Assembly (NCBI GenBank): GCA_017506865.1
Contig: JAFCMP010000514.1
Span: 434,001 to 498,000, forward strand
Source of the DNA: Tribonema minus
Lineage: Eukaryota; Sar; Xanthophyceae; Tribonematales; Tribonemataceae
Length of the DNA: 64,000 bases
Direction of reading: 5' to 3'
Both the position numbers and the translations under genes were made by a program. Under the pieces are notes generated by a model. It made no database searches. It was not told where the DNA came from and saw only the letters and a program-made list of their open reading frames with translations. Shown piece by piece: positions 34,401-42,870 of the stretch; positions within the stretch are counted from its first letter, which is position 1; every line of letters starts with the position of its first letter.

Positions 34401-37400
34401 ATGAGTACGTGTATTGAATGTGCTAATTGTGACAATGCGAAGAGAGAGAGTATTAGGCGCCGCAGCAGCGCTCGGCGGCATGGCGCGCATGACCATATCT
34501 CTCACTGTCGTTTTGCTGGAGGCTACAGACGACATGCAGTATGTGCTGCCGCTCGTAGTGACGCTCACGACGGCCAGGTCAGATGACAGCCAGGTCAGAT
34601 TGTCATTGATGAGTGGTTATATGGGGCATCCTGTACGTGCTGCCCCTTGTGCTGCCCATTTAGTTAACAGCAGTAGCCGCAATGGCAGGCCTCCTTTACT
34701 GCTCACTGAGATTGGACATTGGTACAGGGCCTTTCTGCTGAAGCTATAATTCTGCCGCAAAGCTTAGCCCTTTTTGTTTTCGTACTGCAACAAAAACGTT
34801 GCCTGTCCTTTTGGCTTTCTGCCAATGTCACTTGTGAGGGAGGCTTGAACACGCTGCTGCTGCTGCTGCTGCTGTACTGCTTACTAGGAACTGCCAGAGC
34901 AGTTGAAGTGACGCCATAGGGTTTTGTTTGGCGTGCACGTGTCTTGACTGCATGCTGAGAGCTAGACCCTGTCGCTGTCCTCCTGTACTGCGTGTGTACC
35001 CCAGGTGGACTGGCAATGTATTCAACGAGGGCCTGTATGACATCCACATTCGCCTAAAACGGCTGCCTTTCTTGGAAGATGAACTTCCAGCGCTAGCAGC
35101 TAAGGTAAACTACAACTCCTTCACATCTTATTGCTGAACACGCACTTGTGATAGCTCAGTTGTCAGTGCGGCTTTCAAGTCCCTTTATCCGCGCCCTTCA
35201 GGGTTAAATTGCAGCTCAGAGTGGGGGCTAGTTTCTTCCATTCCAAACCCGGTTAACGTGCCTGCATGTGCACAATGTGGTGCGTAGCCAATCGACTGCA
35301 AGCAGCTGCGCTCCTGGATTAATTCAGTTACACAAGCCGAGTGTCAACGCCCGACTACGCCATCGCTGAGTACTTCAACGTTCGTCTGCAATGGCGGAGA
35401 GTCGCCGCAGGTTGAGCTTTGATCACTGTGGCAGGTTTCGCCGTGACTTGGTGGGGGGCGTTGGGTGCAGTACAGAGGTGGTCTGCTCCACAGTTCAACC
35501 TCGTGCGTTTGCACTGTGCTTGTAAACACCCGCGTCGGTCAGGGGGGAAGGTCAATGACTAAAGGCCACTCCAGGATTAGGGTTAGAGTTTACATGCATG
35601 AATTGTGTCTGCTTGTCATGCCACTTGGCCGCTCTACGGATACAAGGCATACACGCACTGGCTCTGTTAGGGTTTGGGTAAAAACAAATTACATTGCTAT
35701 TTCTTACTGCCAGGCCTATCGCTGTTTTTAGCAGTGGCGAGCAACACAGCATCTCTCTTCAAATGTCTCTGCACAAAGAACTCTTGAAGGATTTTGCCGA
35801 GGGACCCATCACGAGGATTTGGCCTCAAGATGAGCACTGCTGTGTGTGCATTGCTTCCGCGTGCAGGGGGAGGTTACTGCAGGCCAGATCATGACCACCA
35901 CGGTCAAGTGCCTGCGGCCCATCGAGCGGGTGGGGTATGTATATGACGCGCTAAGGTACGTAGATTTGACTTCTGACGAGCGGGTGCGGTATGTATATGA
36001 TGCGCTACGGTATGCAGGTATGTACATCTGACAAACGCGTGGGCAATGCTGGCATTTTTGTCGCTTAGCTCATTGATCATGGCGCCACTTTGCGACAAGA
36101 CACGGATACTTGTGGTAAGCATTACATCGATGGTCACGGCTTGTGTATCGTGCCTTACATATGCGCTTATTTGGCACAGATGCAGTAGCGACTGAGCACG
36201 CGTGCACATGAAGTTGGGGTTACAATTAGCCTTGCCGTGCGCGTCCGCAGTGCTGGCTGGACCCCCCGCAGCAAGCACGGCTCTCACACTATGTACCCAC
36301 TGACTTCTCCGTTTGCTGCGCCCGTACTTGACCTTTGACCAGCGTTGAACTTCAAATGACATTGAACTCCGAACAGCGTTGAACATTGAAGCGGGGACTG
36401 GAGGTGACGCCATGCAGAGTCTGCCGCTGACATTATCGCACCGTATGCAAGGGGTAGAGCACTGCTTCGATTCTGCGTCAGTTCATGCTGACTCTGTGAA
36501 GACCAAGATGAGGGGTTCAGGTCGATATATGGATTGCATCAGTGACCGGGGCTGATGACATTTCGCTTGTCAGCGTTGGCAATATCAATGCCATTGCTCA
36601 AAGAGGTATCAGGCACTCTGCCCCAGATGGCGCACCTACTTCTGAAGTTCATGTATACACCACGCTGCACCGCTCGTTCTTTCGCCGCGCGCTCCTCATC
36701 ACTCCGTCTGTTCCCTGCCCGCTGCCGCGCAGAAACACGGAGCACGACTGCTTCCCCGTTGTGGACACGCAGACCGGGAACGTTCTCATGGGGACAGTTC
36801 TCCGCAAGTGCCTCTGCGTCCTCCTGCAACGCCGGCACTTCTCGCCGAATAGGGGGTACAGCAGAGGGGAGAGGCCTGTGACGTTTGAGACACTGGAGAA
36901 GGATTATCCGCGGTATCCGACCATTCAAGAGATCACCATTGCAAATGACGACCGACAGTCGTGGCTTGATCTCCGGCCGTACATCAGCACGGCGCCGTAT
37001 GTCATCGATGGTACGTGCGTACAGTTGCACTTTGAAGGCGAAATTTCTGGTGCTGTTATAGTTCACTTGCCTGGAAAGTCATCATGGCAGTTGCCAAAGA
37101 ACCTAGAAGAAGTACAGGGATACCATTCCAAGAGTAACTCGGAGTAAAGTAGCTGTGCCGATCTGCTCTTGTATGCGTAATCGAGGCACTGATGATTCCA
37201 GGAGCTGACGCCGTACTGCACCGAGAACATATTGGCACATGCGCATCGTGTATTGGTGCCGGTGCACTTTCATGTGCAACAAGATGCGCGGCATACAGTG
37301 GTCGCGCTGCCAGACTTCACGGACGTTCTTGGCAGATTGCAGACTGTGCATAGGATGATCCGCACTGTGGCCTGTGGCCAGCAGTTGACTGGTAATAATA

Positions 37401-38299
37401 TTGATCCAGATTCCAGTAGATGTTGAATGCATGCGCAGGGCACAGTGTTTTAACTTATGATCGCCTTCCCCGGCAGGCATGCCACCACCCTCTGACCCAA
37501 CCTCCAACGCTCATCTCGCTACCATGTCTTGGCAAATTTGAGTACAGCTCCCTTAGCCAAGTACAAGCCTGCAAGTCTCTCTATTTCACTTTTGGCACAT
37601 GTTCTGTTGAACCAAGCCACATGGCGGCGGCTATGAACACAAAATCACAAGTGCTGCTCCCTTCCCCCCCCCCCCCCACATTCACCACCATATCTTTGCT
37701 GCAAGCTGCAAAGCATATGACATGGGCAACAGCGCTCATCTTGTGCTTTCCTGAGCCGTGCCTCACCAACTCCACCTGCCCCTCTGCTCTCAACTTATCA
37801 CCTCGCCCTGGCAAACTGAGCACAACTCCCTGACACCCTACCCCCCCCCCCCGCCCCCCCCACCTCATCCCCTGCTACCACATCCGATTCGGCAAACTCT
37901 GAGTCAGCAACTGCAGATTTCCCCAACACCCCCTCACCACCCAACCTGTTCCAACATGCGCTGCCCCCCGTGCGCGCAGAGTCTGCATCCATGGCGCGCA
38001 CGTACCGCCTCTTCCGCACGCTGGGCCTGCGCCACCTGTGCGTGGTCGACCACAGGAACCGTCTCGTGGGCATCATCACGCGCACCGACCTGAGCGCTGT
38101 GCAGCTCGCGCACAGACTCGGTGCCGCATCGCGCAGCAAGAAGTGGACGCCGCTTGCCGCAGCTGCGCAGGCGGCGCCGCCGCCGCTGCCGTTGCGCCGC
38201 GATTCGCCGGAGAGGGGGGGGAGCGGGGATGGCGGCGGGGGGGGGGAGGGCGTAGGTATCGGTATGGTGGGCATGGGTGCGTCTCCGCAACTGTTGTGA
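14071..38299 (+). CDS. CLC-type chloride/proton antiporter (ClC-7/plant CLC group), 14 exons
   Basis: Exons: 14071-14320, 15333-15847, 16271-16395, 17108-17181, 18176-18345, 19626-19731, 20602-20792, 31757-31878, 33165-33281, 33958-34203, 35005-35104, 35867-35955, 36733-37010, 37980-38299. All junctions are GT-AG, all phases match, and the sum is 2,703 nt (900 aa). The N-terminus is Ser/Gly-rich and cytosolic, followed by a HDYEPDES block just before the first membrane helix, as in ClC-7 and plant CLCs. Key sites are GSGIP (227-231, Ser as in chloride-selective members), GKEGP (270-274, gating Glu 272), SLEEG (334-338, proton Glu 337) and GLFVPS (558-563). Both glutamates are present, so an exchanger rather than a channel is expected, probably on an endomembrane. 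Two CBS domains follow (about 673-700 with 708-800, and 800-845), ending in a Gly-rich tail. A TGTAA lies about 15 bp after the stop. Intron 7 is about 11 kb and packed with transposons. Confidence 0.93.
16445..16600 (+). repeat. two echoes of CLC exon 3's 3' edge
   Basis: Exon 3 ends ATCAGCCAGGGGGACGCTTG...TCCAG|GTACGTGTGACAGCG. Diverged copies follow in the intron. One is near 16448-16498 (GATGCTACTCAGGTGCCTGT then CAGCGTCAGCTCC). A closer one is at 16538-16595 (ATCAGCCAGGGGAATGCTTG then GACAGCGAAGCTCC), in which the donor has changed to GCCG|GTTGT. Confidence 0.75.
17238..17500 (+). repeat. two echoes of CLC exon 4's 3' edge
   Basis: Exon 4 ends GTGGCCAGCG...GCAGGCGTTGCAG|GTGAGG at 17181. 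The intron repeats it at 17238-17273 (TGTGGCCAGCAGG...GCAGGCGTTGCAACC, donor lost). It is repeated again at 17447-17499 (GCAGCAGGCGTTGCAG|GTGGAG, donor-like site kept). Confidence 0.75.
17851..18175 (+). repeat. two tandem echoes of CLC exon 5's 5' half (triplicated acceptor unit)
   Basis: Exon 5 starts at 18176. Upstream copies start at 17851 and 18015, so the spacing is 164 and 161 bp. Each copy has its own AG acceptor and the first ~95 bp of the exon. Copy 1 still encodes [16 protein letters not shown], including the proton-glutamate motif. Copy 2 is decayed. Neither has an evident donor, so only the third copy makes a complete exon. Confidence 0.85.
19857..19893 (+). repeat. echo of CLC exon 6's 3' edge
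   Basis: The text GCGGGGATGGGGGGTCTGGT followed by CC|GTGAGTAAG repeats the exon end at 19712-19731 (GCATGGGGGGTCTCGTTG|GTAAG) about 150 bp into the intron. A donor-like GTGAGT is retained. Confidence 0.6.
20920..21700 (+). repeat. inverted duplication, left arm, with coiled-coil ORF
   Basis: This is one of two convergent copies of a repeat gene inside CLC intron 7. The plus-strand frame 21040-21555 (about 171 codons) has a basic start ([18 protein letters not shown]), a proline/serine acidic linker ([20 protein letters not shown]), a KRRRRR basic run and a coiled coil ([18 protein letters not shown]). The reverse complement of 22630-23415 aligns along its length. The function is unknown; it is probably a mobile-element ORF. 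Confidence 0.7.
21718..23415 (-). repeat. inverted duplication, right arm, with poly-Gln ORF
   Basis: This is the longer, convergent copy of the left arm. The minus-strand coding begins about 23324 and shares the [18 protein letters not shown] and [15 protein letters not shown] blocks. It is then cut by a TAG at 23040-23042 where the left arm has GAG. Downstream it continues as a charged coiled coil ([18 protein letters not shown], from 22808), then long Gln runs encoded by CAG/CTG tracts at 21950-22480, and a short end near 21718. The arms are separated by roughly 0.9 kb of this Q-rich tail. It is a broken copy of an unidentified repeat gene. Confidence 0.65.
23797..24228 (+). CDS. coiled-coil repeat protein, short copy
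   Basis: This frame of about 143 codons starts with a basic [12 protein letters not shown] segment. An acidic stretch ([12 protein letters not shown]) and an Ala/Lys coiled coil ([20 protein letters not shown]) follow. It is clearly related to the minus-strand protein at 28.8-30.2 kb ([31 protein letters not shown]). It stops before the Q-rich part present in that copy, so it looks truncated. The two copies flank the hAT transposon in opposite orientation. Confidence 0.45.
24622..24629. repeat. hAT target site duplication, left
   Basis: GATCACAC, identical to 28646-28653. An 8-bp duplication is the length typical of hAT elements. Confidence 0.95.
24630..28645 (-). mobile_element. complete hAT DNA transposon (4,016 bp)
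   Basis: The ends are inverted repeats starting TAGAGCTTCCGATCGAA at both termini. TAGAG fits the hAT terminal consensus YARNG. They are bounded by the exact 8-bp duplication GATCACAC. Subterminal regions (24650-24760 and 28500-28635) are packed with ATCGATAAT-type repeats, the usual arrangement for transposase binding. The transposase gene is on the minus strand. The element lies in intron 7 of the CLC gene, antisense to it. Confidence 0.95.
25085..28412 (-). CDS. hAT transposase (multi-exon)
   Basis: Coding blocks in order are 28412-27965 or so, 27793-27300, about 27153-27047, 26780-26485, 25990-25440 and 25440-25085. The first block has an acidic N-terminus and a BED zinc finger (W..F..., then CDHC and H...HH spacing). 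The second has LTTDCWT (first catalytic Asp region), [21 protein letters not shown] (second Asp) and CANHVLEL. The short third block ([16 protein letters not shown]) is the expected hAT spacer. The fourth has [10 protein letters not shown], where most hATs have RWNST. The fifth has ALDPRTK. The last has the dimerisation motif (PLQWWKNN, then [13 protein letters not shown]). Exon limits are approximate. A frame change near 25440 is either a small intron or an indel. The element may be recently autonomous. Confidence 0.85.
28646..28653. repeat. hAT target site duplication, right
   Basis: GATCACAC, an exact copy of 24622-24629. Confidence 0.95.
28765..30181 (-). CDS. Q-rich coiled-coil repeat protein, long copy (frame-broken)
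   Basis: Coding runs 30181-29845, then in another frame 29886-29206, with a Q-rich third frame 29375-29169, and a C-terminal part 29202-28765. The N-terminus is basic ([19 protein letters not shown]), followed by an acidic linker. A long Lys/Glu/Gln coiled coil follows ([20 protein letters not shown]), then a Pro/Gln region and a structured-looking C-terminus ([18 protein letters not shown]). Frame changes could be introns or decay. No family is recognised. It shares its N-terminal half with 23797-24228 and its general layout with the 21-23 kb copies. It is probably a repeat-family gene rather than a host gene. Confidence 0.45.
30182..31756. other. remainder of CLC intron 7
   Basis: This is about 1.6 kb with no recognised gene. 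It ends at the acceptor of CLC exon 8 (31757). Blocks such as ATGTCCCCCCCGGCTTAGCG at 30832 and ATGTACCCCCCGTCTAAGCG at 31376 are similar, as are the nearby phrases on the 'cgatggcgattaagcc' theme. This indicates an old internal duplication. Confidence 0.4.
32000..32452 (+). repeat. array of about five echoes of CLC exon 8's 3' edge
   Basis: Exon 8 ends GACGCCGATACAGCCATCCG then ACAGCTATTCCACTTCAG|GTATGC (31840-31878). Copies follow at about 32011-32046, 32112-32156, 32212-32256, 32305-32350 and 32395-32452, each about 100 bp from the next. The first keeps CAGCTATTCCACTTCAG. Several keep a TTCAGGTATGTGAG-type donor. Later copies are increasingly diverged. The intervening text is also repetitive (GTGAGTGAG...). 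Confidence 0.85.
33761..33815 (+). repeat. echo of CLC exon 10's 5' edge with acceptor
   Basis: GGTGCAG|CGGCCTGTTTGTGC at 33755-33774 repeats the exon 10 start GGTACAG|CGGCCTGTTTGTGC at 33951-33971. Similarity runs about 55 bp, and the copy encodes [12 protein letters not shown] against [12 protein letters not shown] in the exon. The conserved Pro of the anion-site motif is Leu in the copy. Confidence 0.8.
34271..34577 (+). repeat. two tandem echoes of CLC exon 10's 3' half
   Basis: The exon part 34083-34203 ([20 protein letters not shown] and onward to the donor) is repeated at 34273-34392 and 34456-34577. The period is about 187 bp and each copy ends in GCCAG|GT. Copy 2 has lost one base (CTGCTGAGGCT for CTGCTGGAGGCT). 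Copy 3 is open and reads [20 protein letters not shown]. Each has a GCAG just upstream that could act as an acceptor, so alternative use cannot be excluded. Confidence 0.9.
35979..36015 (+). repeat. echo of CLC exon 12's 3' edge
   Basis: GAGCGGGTGCGGTATGTATA repeats the exon text GAGCGGGTGGGGTATGTATA (35925 onward), 53 bp away. It ends in CGCTACGGTATGCAG|GTATGT, a possible alternative donor. Confidence 0.85.
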
Positions 38300-39640
38300 C
38301 CTGTCCTTACTTTTGTAAATGTCATGCAGTGATGCTGCATTTTTGTCGTATGTCAAGGGAGCGCGTTGTTGCTGGCGGTGTATGTTTACCGTGATGTTAC
38401 TCGTCTCCTCCTTTCCTTGATGCTGCATGCATTTACCATACTTCTAAATGTGTGCTGTATGGTGAAGAGGACTGTACTTGTAGGCAGGACCCTGTCATTG
38501 TCAATACTTAGTACTGCATTACACCAGAGTTCCTTTTTGCTGTTGTGCCCATGCGATCTGTAAGTTTGGTTGCCTTGCGCACATTACGTGAAGCTCTGCT
38601 GAAGAGCTTGGGCGGCATTGCGATGTTCATGTTATCGCTAGGGTTTCAAGTAGGTTTGTTCAAGGCGGATCAATGATGGTTGTGCCGTTCAGTTCAAAAA
38701 CAAATTGTGCGGTTGCATCTTTCCACCGGTTGCTGTCTCATTTGAGCCACCAGCATCGCAATAAGTTCGAAATTCTCGGCTCACAGCCTCGCATTCTTGG
38801 CGCGCACGCTGAGCATCGCGTTCTCGGCCGTCAGCGTCAAGGTCTCGACGTCCATCTGCGTATGCAGTGACAGCAGCATAATGTCATAAAAACTGCAGCC
38901 ATCAATTGACGGCACACAAGAGCTGCTGCTGCTAGCACAGCACCAACAGAGAGTCGCCAGTCTCAGCCACCAAAACGCCCCCGCGCTTCCGCTCAACGGC
39001 ATCAACGCCGGCTGAGTAGCAGCGGTCTCTGCAACCTTGAAACAGGCAACTCTGGTATGCTATCATGAATGCTGGCTACCAAGCTGGAAGACCATGACAA
39101 GCCTCGAGAGATAGATCATGATGTGACGTGATGAGTGATTTACCAAGGAACGCAGGGCTCACCGTGTCTTGCAGACCAAATGCGGAGAGGCCAACCGCTT
39201 GGAGCTTGTACGGAGCAGCTACAGACTGGCACACACCTGCTGCCTGGAGCTACCAGTTGGCTTCACCACAGCTGAACAGTGATGCTGTCATTGAAAGTTG
39301 CGTTTAAACCTTTAGGAATATGTACAGCGTCCCAAGCTCGTTAACGCCGAAAGGCGTGGCAGCGAATGCGGCTGGTTTGGTGGGTGGGCTGGGCTGCAGG
39401 GCTTGCAGGAGCTAGCACCAGCGGCCCTCAGGTGATGCCAGCGTGCGTAGCCCCTTCGAGAGAACTTCAAACGTGTGGTGGTGTCTCGGAAGCCCTGGCT
39501 GGCGTGCGGAGGAGGGACAGGCAGCGGCTTGGCGTGCTTGGAGAGCAAGCGGAGTCGGCTGCACGTTACGGCACCAACCACAAGTTACTCGCAGCGGTAA
39601 ATGGCAATATCTTGTCAGGCTTGCAGCCTGCGGTGAGCCG
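38300..39640. other. CLC 3' flank, no gene recognised
   Basis: The only signal noted is the TGTAA about 15 bp after the CLC stop. A minus-strand frame at 39312-39581 and the start of a plus-strand frame at 39366 overlap and neither has a motif. Confidence 0.4.
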
Positions 39641-39646
39641 TGACCT

Positions 39647-40280
39647 CGCTCATCAAGGAGGCGATGCTTTACTTAGTTATATAGCCTTTCTCTCTAGCGT
39701 CAGCGCCTGGCGCCCAGTGACTCCCTCTGCTTATCTCTATGATATCGGGGTTCACGTAGATAGCCACAATCTCCAGTTCAGGGCCCATCATGGTGACCTT
39801 GGCCTGCATGAAAACTTTGAGATGGAGTCTGCGTGGAGCTGGGTGGCCCTTAGAAGGGTCTGTCTGTGGGGGGAGAGTCTTGCAGCTTTGTTTGGTATCC
39901 CTGCTAGTGTGTGGGGGACAGTCGCTTGCGGATGCTTTGTTGGGGGTGATATGGGAGGCCCGGTGAACCACCGTCCCGCTCATCAAGCAGGCGATGCTTT
40001 GCTTAGTTATATAGCCTTTCTTTCTAGCGTCAGCGCCTGGCGCCCAGTGACTCCCTCTTCTTATCTTTATGATATCGGGGTTCACGTAGATAGCCACAAT
40101 CTCCAGTTCAGGGCCCATTATGGTGACCTTGGCCTGCATGAAAACTTTGAGATGGAGTCTGCGTGGAGCTGGGTGGCCCTAAGACGGGTCTGTCTGTGGG
40201 GGGAGAGTCTTGTTTGGTATCCCTGCTAGTATGTGGGGGACAGTCGCTTGCGGGTGCTTTGTTGGGGGTGATGTGGGGGG
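39647..40280. repeat. ~331-bp tandem duplication, open on both strands
   Basis: Two nearly identical units start at about 39647 and 39978. The plus frame runs through both (39366-40229, 287 codons). The minus frame 39669-40139 also stays open and reads AKVTMMGPELEIVAIYVNPD in each unit, a pattern reminiscent of the endonuclease of LINE-type retrotransposons. Which strand codes, if either, is unresolved. Confidence 0.6.
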
Positions 40281-40379
40281 CGGGGTGTGGCGTGCAAGCT
40301 TTGCATGCTACATCCAAGAGTGAGAATAAGGCGACACACCTACAACATGGCATTTCCACAGCCACAAGTGGAATATAAT

Positions 40380-40672
40380 AGAAGTACACTACCTTTATGA
40401 CTAAAGCCTAAACGCATAACAATTGAATCGTTTTCAATTCTACCTCTATAAGGAACCTACGCCAACAAATTGAACGTTTTTTACATATGGTAAAGATAGA
40501 CCATGAATTAAAGTTTTTAACTTCACTTGAAGGCTTCCATACAATGATGAATCTATTGATGATCGAACTACACTTAAGTATTATTCTTTTACTTTTACTT
40601 TGAAGGCTTCCATACAATGATGAATCTATTGATGATCCAACTACACTTAATAATTATGCTCACATTGATTGA
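40380..40672 (+). other. AT-rich island with a small open frame and 74-bp repeat
   Basis: Base composition falls well below the surroundings. The phrase TGAAGGCTTCCATACAATGA with the following ~30 bp occurs at about 40528 and 40602. A plus-strand frame, about 40423-40605, encodes a helical Lys/Leu/His-rich peptide (RNLRQQIERFLHMVKIDHEL). No family is recognised. It could be foreign, organellar or viral sequence, or the 3' end of an old element. Confidence 0.45.
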
Positions 40673-41210
40673 TGTGCCCTTTGGTAGTGACCTGAACTGA
40701 TTGCACCTGCCTCATCTAACGTCAGGCACAGCTCTAGGCTGACGAGAAAGGCCCTACCTTGCACCTCCAGAGGTAGGGGGCGAGGGACCCGTAGTGCGTG
40801 TGGCAGGTCAGTGCAAGTTGCGCTCGAATCGATATCACCTCAGCAAATCAACTCTTATTTTGTGCTTGCGAAAACGTGCGGCATCTCAGTATGTGTGCCA
40901 TTTGCGTGACCATGAGAGTTACCTACTGCTGGGGCGTAGAGTATGCCTTGCTAAACGGGGTTTACCCCACACAAAGATCAGTTACGCCCAACTTCAATTG
41001 ATTTTTGCTCGAATGCGCGCCGCCTGTGCAGCAACACCCACGCGCTGGAGCCAGCGTCAGTGCGCGCCCTGGAGGCAAATATCTGGTTGAAAACCCTATC
41101 AAACACCTGGGGGCAATACTGCCATTCAAGTGAATCCTGTTTGAGGTTTCAGAGGAAAACGGACACTCCGACTGATTGTGACTCAATATTGTGACCCCAA
41201 CTACTGGTAT
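40672..41210 (-). mobile_element. decayed gypsy relic: LTR end and 3' UTR portion
   Basis: The text TGATGTGCCCTTTGG with the following ~75 bp matches the intact element's LTR at about 44781-44860. Further on, 41060-41200 (the 'ggttgaaaaccctatcaaacacctggg' theme) matches the 3' untranslated part at 45080-45195. Order and orientation are the same as in the intact copy. Divergence is high. Confidence 0.7.
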
Positions 41211-41596
41211 TGCACTTGAAGTTTTTGAAGGGAGCAAACAAGTTTTTTCAATGACACAGACTCTTCCTGGCTGCGTTGTCACCAGACCATGTGCGCGCAT
41301 CTGACGAATGCTGTCCGGTCAGCTTAATAGCACATAGAACGTGTACTGCAACTTACTATTTTTTTTGAAAGAAATCATAATGATCGCTGAAGCAATTTTA
41401 CACTGCTTCAAGGCGCCGCACTTACAGCCTGATAAGAGAGGCGCTGTACCATCTTAAACCTGGTACAATCAAGTCTGGGTAATGTCAGGAAGATCTGCTA
41501 CTGAGCACAATCATTTCTTTCTGGGCTAAGCCTTGCCTCAGTCTGCGCGTTCATGGAGCAGCACTGTTGCGCTTGCAATGTGTGTGATGTGTCACG

Positions 41597-41700
41597 CACA
41601 GCAGCTTTTGCAACTGTAAGGCACACTGAACGCGTGCTTTGCAGATGCATGCCTCTCTGAAGAGGCCGTATGGTCCTAAGTTGAACATGTGAGCGGCTGC
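41597..41700. repeat. short dispersed repeat (second copy at 17283-17395)
   Basis: Both copies contain the phrases GCACAGCAGCTT.TGCCAACT-like, ATGCCTCTC.GA and ATATGGTCCT/GTATGGTCCT followed by ACATGTGAGC. They differ by about a quarter of positions. No terminal structure was made out. Confidence 0.55.
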
Positions 41701-42519
41701 TACGATCTGACAAGCAATACGCTCTCTGCATTTGGCTCTACAGCGCAATGTCACAGTGCTGTAGCTGGGGCAGACATTCTACGCTGCAGCTACTTGCATC
41801 AGCAGATTCTAGCTTTAATATTGGGTGTCATAGTGGCCAACATTGAGCTTATGTCTGCTTCAGATTGCACCCCTTAGTTCAAGTTGGTGACTACGCTGCC
41901 TCGCTGACGGCACAATTTTAGTCAGCATTGACATTGCCAGTGCCAGTGGGTTTTACCAAATTCTACTGTCAATTTACGCTTTTGACCATTTGCAATGCTG
42001 CGCCGCTGCAGTAATGAGATCAAAGAAGTGAAGAATTGATGCAATTTCAGCTTTTTATGAGCCACAGATAGCGGCGCACTCAATTTGCCCAGTACTCGGC
42101 GCAAGAAAAGTACTCTCTTCAAGAATATACTGAGGCGCTTTCTTTCCGCGGACTCAACAAGAGCGCTCTCTGTTCGAGGAACTGAAGTCATGAGCGCTCA
42201 GGCTTGTTTTGCTGGCTTTTGTTTTTATAGTCTGTCAAGCTCAAAACTTTTTCAAATGACATTTGGTGTTTTTTTGAAGTCATCTTCTGCAAGGTTTTCT
42301 CTGCTGTGCCGTCTTCTTGTGCCATTTTCACTGCTTCATTTTTACATGCTTTATGCTATGGGACGGCTAAACCAAACTTCATCTGAGCATGTGTTATAAA
42401 TACATATGCTTATAAACAACAGATGGCTGGTTGCCAATTTAGATATTCTTGCCATCTGCTGACCTATCCGCTTGGTGTGGCGTGGGCTGACAGCACTCTA
42501 ACATGGCAGTGCCTTCAAG

Positions 42520-42870
42520 TTGGTATCATATGGGAAGGCCTCAATGTCCTGTCCCTTTGCTTGGTACATGGAGTGGTATTGTGACATAGTCACAACTGCG
42601 AACCTCACCGTTCGCTTTATGAGCCATAAATCATGGCTGAGTGACTTCCTGAGCGCGCGACTGCAGCGCTTTAAACACAATTGTGTCTCTTGTCGTATTC
42701 TTGAAGGGCCAGCTGACGATTGCCACATCGTGCATAAGAGCATCATGGGGGGCAGAAAAGCTTCATGACCATAGCGCCGTGGTTCTCAACACAAATTGCA
42801 CGAGCTCAAGGCTTTCATGCCAATCTGTTGTGCTGAGCGTTGACCCAGCTGGGAGGCCTGTTAGGGGGCG
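42520..42870 (-). pseudogene. decayed gypsy integrase fragment
   Basis: This matches the C-terminal integrase coding region of the intact element (about 46240-46660). Shared phrases include ATGACATAGTCAC/GTGACATAGTCAC and AACACAAACTG..CGAGCTC, the codons for the stretch ending in VQFVLRTT. Frames are broken. With 40672-41210 it belongs to one old, internally deleted relative. Confidence 0.7.
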
